Assembly: GCF_016031625.1 (NCBI RefSeq)
Contig: NZ_JACCHP010000010.1
Coordinates: forward strand, 62,001 to 126,000
From: Bradyrhizobium agreste
GTDB lineage: Bacteria > Pseudomonadota > Alphaproteobacteria > Rhizobiales > Xanthobacteraceae
Length of the DNA stretch: 64,000 bases
Reading direction: 5' to 3'
The notes under the pieces are model-generated. The model was not told where the DNA came from, did not search any database, and saw only the letters and a program-made list of their open reading frames with translations. This document shows positions 60,683-64,000 of this stretch, piece after piece; the first letter of the stretch is position 1, and each line of letters begins with the position of its first letter. The position numbers were made by a program, and so were the translations under genes.

Positions 60683-61711
60683 CTACCGTTCCGTCAGCTT
60701 CAGCTCGATGCGGCGGTTGCGCTTGTAGGCCTCCTCGGTGTTGCCGGTATCGAGCGGCTGGAATTCGCCGAAGCCGGCCGCGACGAGGCGCTGGGCGGGC
60801 ACGCCGAGCGAGACCAGATATTGCACCACCGAGATCGAGCGGGCTGCGGACAGGTCCCAGTTCGACTTGAAGTTCGGACCGTAGACCGGGCGCACGTCGG
60901 TGTGGCCGTCGACGCGCAGCACCCAGGGGATGTCGCTCGGGATCTTCTTGTCGAGCTCGATCAGCGCGGCTGCCAAAGTGTCGAGCTCGGCGCGGCCCTC
61001 GGGCAGCAGAACCGCCTGGCCGGTGTCGAAAAACACTTCGGACTGGAACACGAAGCGGTCGCCGACGATGCGGATGTCGGGGCGGTTGCCGAGGATGGCG
61101 CGCAGGCGGCCGAAGAATTCCGAGCGGTAGCGCGACAATTCCTGCACGCGCTGCGCCAGGGCGACGTTGAGGCGAGAGCCCAGATCGGCGATGCGGCTCT
61201 GCGATTCCTTGTCGCGCTTCTCCGAGGCATCGAGCGCCTCTTCCAGTGCCGCCAATTGCCGGCGCAGCGCGCTGATCTGCTGGTTCAGCACCTCGATCTG
61301 CGCCAGCGCCCGCGCCGAGACCGCCTTCTCCGAGTCCAATGCCTTGCCGAGCTCGGCGGTCTTGCCTTGCGCGTCGTTGCCGGCGGCAGCTAAGCCGTCA
61401 TAGAGACCCTTGATGCGGTCGCGCTCGGATTCGGCCGAGGCGAGGCCCGCCTTCAATTGCGAGACCTGGTCGTCGAGCGAGAGCTTGCCGAGCTTCTCCA
61501 GCGATAACAGCTCGTTGAGCTGGGCGATCTTGGCGTTGAGCTGCTCCAGCGCCTTGTCCTTGCCGGTGACCTCCTGCGACAGGAAGAACTGCACCACGAG
61601 GAACACCGACAGCAGGAACACGATCGACAGCACCAGCGTCGACAGTGCGTCGACGAAGCCGGGCCAGTAGTTGAAGGCGCCTTCGCTACGGCGGCCGCGC
61701 GCTAGAGCCAT
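60683..61711 (-). CDS. MotB/OmpA-like peptidoglycan-binding protein
   Basis: A 342-residue protein with one N-terminal transmembrane helix (about 18-45), a long coiled coil (about 50-180, many Gln/Glu/Leu heptads) and a C-terminal OmpA domain (about 205-340) that binds peptidoglycan (VDGHTDVRPVYG and NWDLSAARS). An Asp in GFVDALSTLV at the start of the helix is where MotB-type stators bear their proton site. ATG 61711 follows GTGGAG. It is downstream of the MotA-like gene. No flagellar genes are near, so the driven partner is unknown. Confidence 0.82.
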   Translation of the reverse strand: MALARGRRSEGAFNYWPGFVDALSTLVLSIVFLLSVFLVVQFFLSQEVTGKDKALEQLNAKIAQLNELLSLEKLGKLSLDDQVSQLKAGLASAESERDRIKGLYDGLAAAGNDAQGKTAELGKALDSEKAVSARALAQIEVLNQQISALRRQLAALEEALDASEKRDKESQSRIADLGSRLNVALAQRVQELSRYRSEFFGRLRAILGNRPDIRIVGDRFVFQSEVFFDTGQAVLLPEGRAELDTLAAALIELDKKIPSDIPWVLRVDGHTDVRPVYGPNFKSNWDLSAARSISVVQYLVSLGVPAQRLVAAGFGEFQPLDTGNTEEAYKRNRRIELKLTER

Positions 61712-61729
61712 GTCATCCGTCTCCACTCT

Positions 61730-61887
61730 CGTGTCCCGGACGCGGTGCAGCGCCTTGGCGATGCGCCGCTGAGCCGGGACCCAGCGTTAGGTAGAAGATT
61801 CTGGGCCCCGGCTCGGCAGCGCATCACCATAGCGTGTCGAAGACGCGCGTAGACGCGCTTCTGGTGCTGCGCTGCGTCCGGGGCACG
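61730..61887 (+). repeat. Intergenic repeat, family C copy 2
   Basis: The ends CGTGTCCCGGACGCGG and CTGCGTCCGGGGCACG are the same as copy 1 at 60008, with a longer centre. It fills the gap between the MotB-like and MotA-like genes. Confidence 0.8.
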
Positions 61888-61903
61888 CGCTCTCCATTGT
61901 TGC

Positions 61904-62917
61904 TCAACTCTTCTCGGGCTGGCGCGCGATCCGTTCCAACAGGCGCCGGATCTCGCGGTTCTGCTCGCCCTGGCCGTCGGCCCATTCGCGGATCATCTGC
62001 TGCTCGGTGCGCATGTGCGAGACCAGCGCCTGGATTGCTTCGGCAAGGCTCGCCATCGCCGCCGTGGTGCCGCGGCCGGCGCTGCCTTCCTCGAGCACGG
62101 AACGCAGGCGCTCGACCGCCGCCTGGAGCTCGCTGCCCGCGACGCCGCCGCCGGAAGGGGCAGGCACCTCGCCATTGCCATATTCGCGCACGGTGGTGGC
62201 GAGCCAGTCTTCGAGGTCGGTGTAGAAGCGGTTCTGCGCCTGGCTCGACTGCAGATCGAGGAAGCCGAGGATCAGCGAGCCGGCAAGGCCGAACAGCGAT
62301 GAGGAGAACGAGATGCCCATGCCGCCGAGCGGGGCGGCGAGGCCCTCCTTCAGCGTGTCGAACAGCGCCCCGGAATCGCTCCCGACCTTGAGCCCGTCGA
62401 TTACCTTGCCCACCGAGCCCACCGTCTCGATCAGGCCCCAGAAGGTGCCGAGCAGGCCGAGGAAGACCAAGAGGCCGGTCATGTAGCGGGAGATGTCGCG
62501 GGCCTCGTCCAGGCGGGTCGCGATCGAATCGAGCAGGTGCCGCATCGTGGTCTGGGTGATGGTCATCCGCCCCGAGCGCTCCCCGCCGAGGATCGCGGCC
62601 ATCGGCGCCAGCAGCTTGGGGTGGCGGGCCGGCGCCAGGCCGGGATCGGCGACGCGGAAATTGTTGACCCAGGAGACTTCGGGATAGAGCCGGATGACCT
62701 GGCGGAAGGCCAGAATGATGCCGATGAACAGCACCCCCCCGATCAGGGCGTTGAGGCCGGGATTAGCGAAGAAGGCCTGGATGATCTGCTTGTAGAGCAC
62801 CACGCTCACCAGCGTGCAGAGCACCAGGAAGACCAGCATCCGCACCAGGAAGACGCTGGGCGAGGACAGTTTGGTGTACTCGATGTCCATGGTGGATCGG
62901 GAAGTGCCAGACCGCAT
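61904..62917 (-). CDS. MotA/TolQ/ExbB-like proton channel protein
   Basis: A 337-residue inner-membrane protein. Helices lie at about 22-45, 52-72, 145-165 and 190-220; the last two hold the conserved LLVFLGLLGTFWGLIETVG and GGMGISFSSSLFGLAGSLI segments of the TolQ/MotA family. A cytoplasmic C-terminal coiled coil of about 100 residues follows. ATG 62917 or ATG 62890 may start it. With the MotB-like gene it would form an ion-driven motor or stator-like complex. It is shorter than the Zorya ZorA protein and no zorC/D genes follow. Confidence 0.82.
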   Translation of the reverse strand: MRSGTSRSTMDIEYTKLSSPSVFLVRMLVFLVLCTLVSVVLYKQIIQAFFANPGLNALIGGVLFIGIILAFRQVIRLYPEVSWVNNFRVADPGLAPARHPKLLAPMAAILGGERSGRMTITQTTMRHLLDSIATRLDEARDISRYMTGLLVFLGLLGTFWGLIETVGSVGKVIDGLKVGSDSGALFDTLKEGLAAPLGGMGISFSSSLFGLAGSLILGFLDLQSSQAQNRFYTDLEDWLATTVREYGNGEVPAPSGGGVAGSELQAAVERLRSVLEEGSAGRGTTAAMASLAEAIQALVSHMRTEQQMIREWADGQGEQNREIRRLLERIARQPEKS

Positions 62918-63082
62918 GCCAGTATCATCCGTTACGTAAGCTGCTTGCGGCGCGCACTATGGCACAGCGCCGGCCCAAAAAAAGCGCCGGATGCAGCGAT
63001 TTCGGGGATAGCTCGGGGAACCCGGACTGGAAGCGGCGCTTTGATAAGCAGGTCTCTGCAGAGTTCGCCGTTCGGGGGGCGC

Positions 63083-64000
63083 ATGAGCGTCGTTTCCGCG
63101 ATCATCGGGACTGCCGAGCGTGTGCCGCTGCCGGACGTGGTGATCCGCGCCGCGATCCACCGCCTGTGCTCCCGCACGGCGACGCGCCTGTCCGTGCTGG
63201 GCCCCGGCGACGATGCCGCCTTCGCCGGGCGGATGATGCTGCGGCCGATCGCCGAAGGAGCGGCGGCCTGGCATGACGAGGCGCCTGCGGCGTTCTTTGC
63301 CGCCTTGCTCGGTCCCAACCGAAAATTCTCCTCCTGCTTCTACAAGACCGGCGCGACCACCTTGCAGGAGGCGGAGGAGGAGGCGCTGCGCCAGACCGTC
63401 GAGCATGCCGGCCTGGCCGACGGCCAGGCTATCCTGGAGCTCGACTGCGGCTGGGGCTCGCTGTCGCTGTGGATGGCGCGGCAGTTTCCGCACGCGACGG
63501 TGATGGCGGTCGCGGCCTCACAGGCGCAGCGCGCCTATGTCGAGGATGAGGCGCGGCTGCGCGGGCTGCTGAATTTGCGCGTCGTCACGGCCGACATGAA
63601 CGTGTTCGCGCCCGAGGGCCAGTTCGACCGCATCGTCTCGGTCGAGATGTTCGAGCAGGTGAGCAACTGGCGCAAGCTGATGACGCGCGCGCGGTCATGG
63701 CTCGCGCCGGAGGGGCGGTTCTTCATGCACGTGGTCACCCACCGGTCCGGCTCGCACCTGCCTGACCCGGCGGATCGCGAAGATTGGATCGCGCAATACG
63801 TCTACACGGGCGGGCTGATGCCGAGCCATCACCTCGTCAGGCAGTTCGACGATGTCTTTGCCATCGAGAAGGAATGGTGCTGGAGCGGCACGCATTACCA
63901 GCGCACCGCCAACGACTGGCTCGCCAATTTCGATGCGCATCGCGATTCCATCGAGACCTCCTTGCGCAGGGTCCACGGCGAGGAGACCGCTCTCTACATG
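63083..64000 (+). CDS. SAM-dependent methyltransferase, cyclopropane-fatty-acid-synthase-like (partial)
   Basis: The frame is open from ATG 63083 to the window end (306 codons), so the C-terminus is missing. Motif I is LELDCGWGSLSLWMA (about residues 118-132), followed by the acidic VVTADM and SVEMFEQV. The C-terminal part has GTHYQRTANDWLANFD, typical of the CFA-synthase-like methyltransferase group. Bacterial members modify lipids or small molecules; the acceptor is unknown. It diverges from the MotA-like gene. Confidence 0.82.
   Translation, partial: MSVVSAIIGTAERVPLPDVVIRAAIHRLCSRTATRLSVLGPGDDAAFAGRMMLRPIAEGAAAWHDEAPAAFFAALLGPNRKFSSCFYKTGATTLQEAEEEALRQTVEHAGLADGQAILELDCGWGSLSLWMARQFPHATVMAVAASQAQRAYVEDEARLRGLLNLRVVTADMNVFAPEGQFDRIVSVEMFEQVSNWRKLMTRARSWLAPEGRFFMHVVTHRSGSHLPDPADREDWIAQYVYTGGLMPSHHLVRQFDDVFAIEKEWCWSGTHYQRTANDWLANFDAHRDSIETSLRRVHGEETALYM

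Noticed and set aside
61904..62917. Zorya phage-defence system (ZorA/ZorB)
   Set aside because: The MotA-like protein is only 337 residues, without the very long ZorA tail, and no helicase or ZorC/ZorD/ZorE gene is next to it.
62959..63276. A 105-codon open frame overlapping the methyltransferase start
   Set aside because: It runs in another frame of the methyltransferase gene, which has clear family motifs; the short frame has none.

Overview
The window is about 64 kb of high-GC (roughly 64% by eye) alphaproteobacterial chromosome. Protein style and gene order point to Bradyrhizobium or a close Nitrobacteraceae relative: urt-ure cluster order, cysG-DUF2849-cysI-DUF934-cysH, many short palindromic intergenic repeats, and GGAAC-N16-CGTT stress promoters. 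I see no tRNA, rRNA, CRISPR array, insertion sequence, prophage block, or nodulation or nitrogen-fixation gene. It reads as core chromosome.

Layout. 0.4-6.2 kb: urea ABC transporter urtABCDE behind a good RpoN (-24/-12) promoter. 6.3-12.6 kb: urease ureD-A-B-[HD hydrolase]-C-[ABM monooxygenase]-E-F-G. Together they import urea and hydrolyse it to ammonia under likely nitrogen control. 12.9-21.2 kb: a CHASE/HWE sensor kinase with a damaged ATP-binding box, a TetR regulator, OpgC, then small envelope and stress genes (holin-like, DUF883, AI-2E transporter, L,D-transpeptidase, DUF2865, a tiny Thivi_2564-type membrane protein, CsbD). Several of these carry EcfG general-stress promoters. 21.2-23.4 kb: malate synthase G.

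23.8-35.4 kb: assimilatory sulfur metabolism. cysD-cysNC on the minus strand diverges from cysG-DUF2849-cysI-DUF934-cysH, followed by the sulfate importer sbp-cysT-cysW-cysA. The set covers uptake, activation to APS/PAPS, reduction to sulfite and sulfide, and siroheme supply. 35.5-38.0 kb: CAP lipoprotein, patatin-like hydrolase and 3-hydroxybutyrate dehydrogenase. 38.2-38.8 kb: a RelE/ParE toxin gene broken by a frameshift beside an intact antitoxin.

38.8-49.9 kb: polysaccharide flippase, DsbD N-domain protein, YqgE/AlgH, a TfdA-alpha-like dioxygenase, two SDRs, a CsbD-like membrane protein, a DUF459 SGNH protein lacking catalytic residues, a lytic transglycosylase and galU. 50-55 kb: a diguanylate cyclase and a 7TM-PAS-GGDEF-EAL protein with a degenerate GGDEF motif. 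55-64 kb: quinone oxidoreductase, DUF1192, a candidate small RNA, RcdA-like DUF1465, ribosomal protein L31, an ABC exporter, a GNAT, a MotA/MotB-like pair not next to flagellar genes, and a methyltransferase cut by the window end.

Over a dozen intergenic inverted-repeat elements of several families lie between genes; one sits inside the urease operon. No wholly new multi-gene system was found. The best leads are the alarmone-hydrolase-like gene inside the urease operon, the pseudokinase-like sensor, the stress-promoter cluster, the candidate sRNA, the non-flagellar motor pair and the TfdA-like gene.
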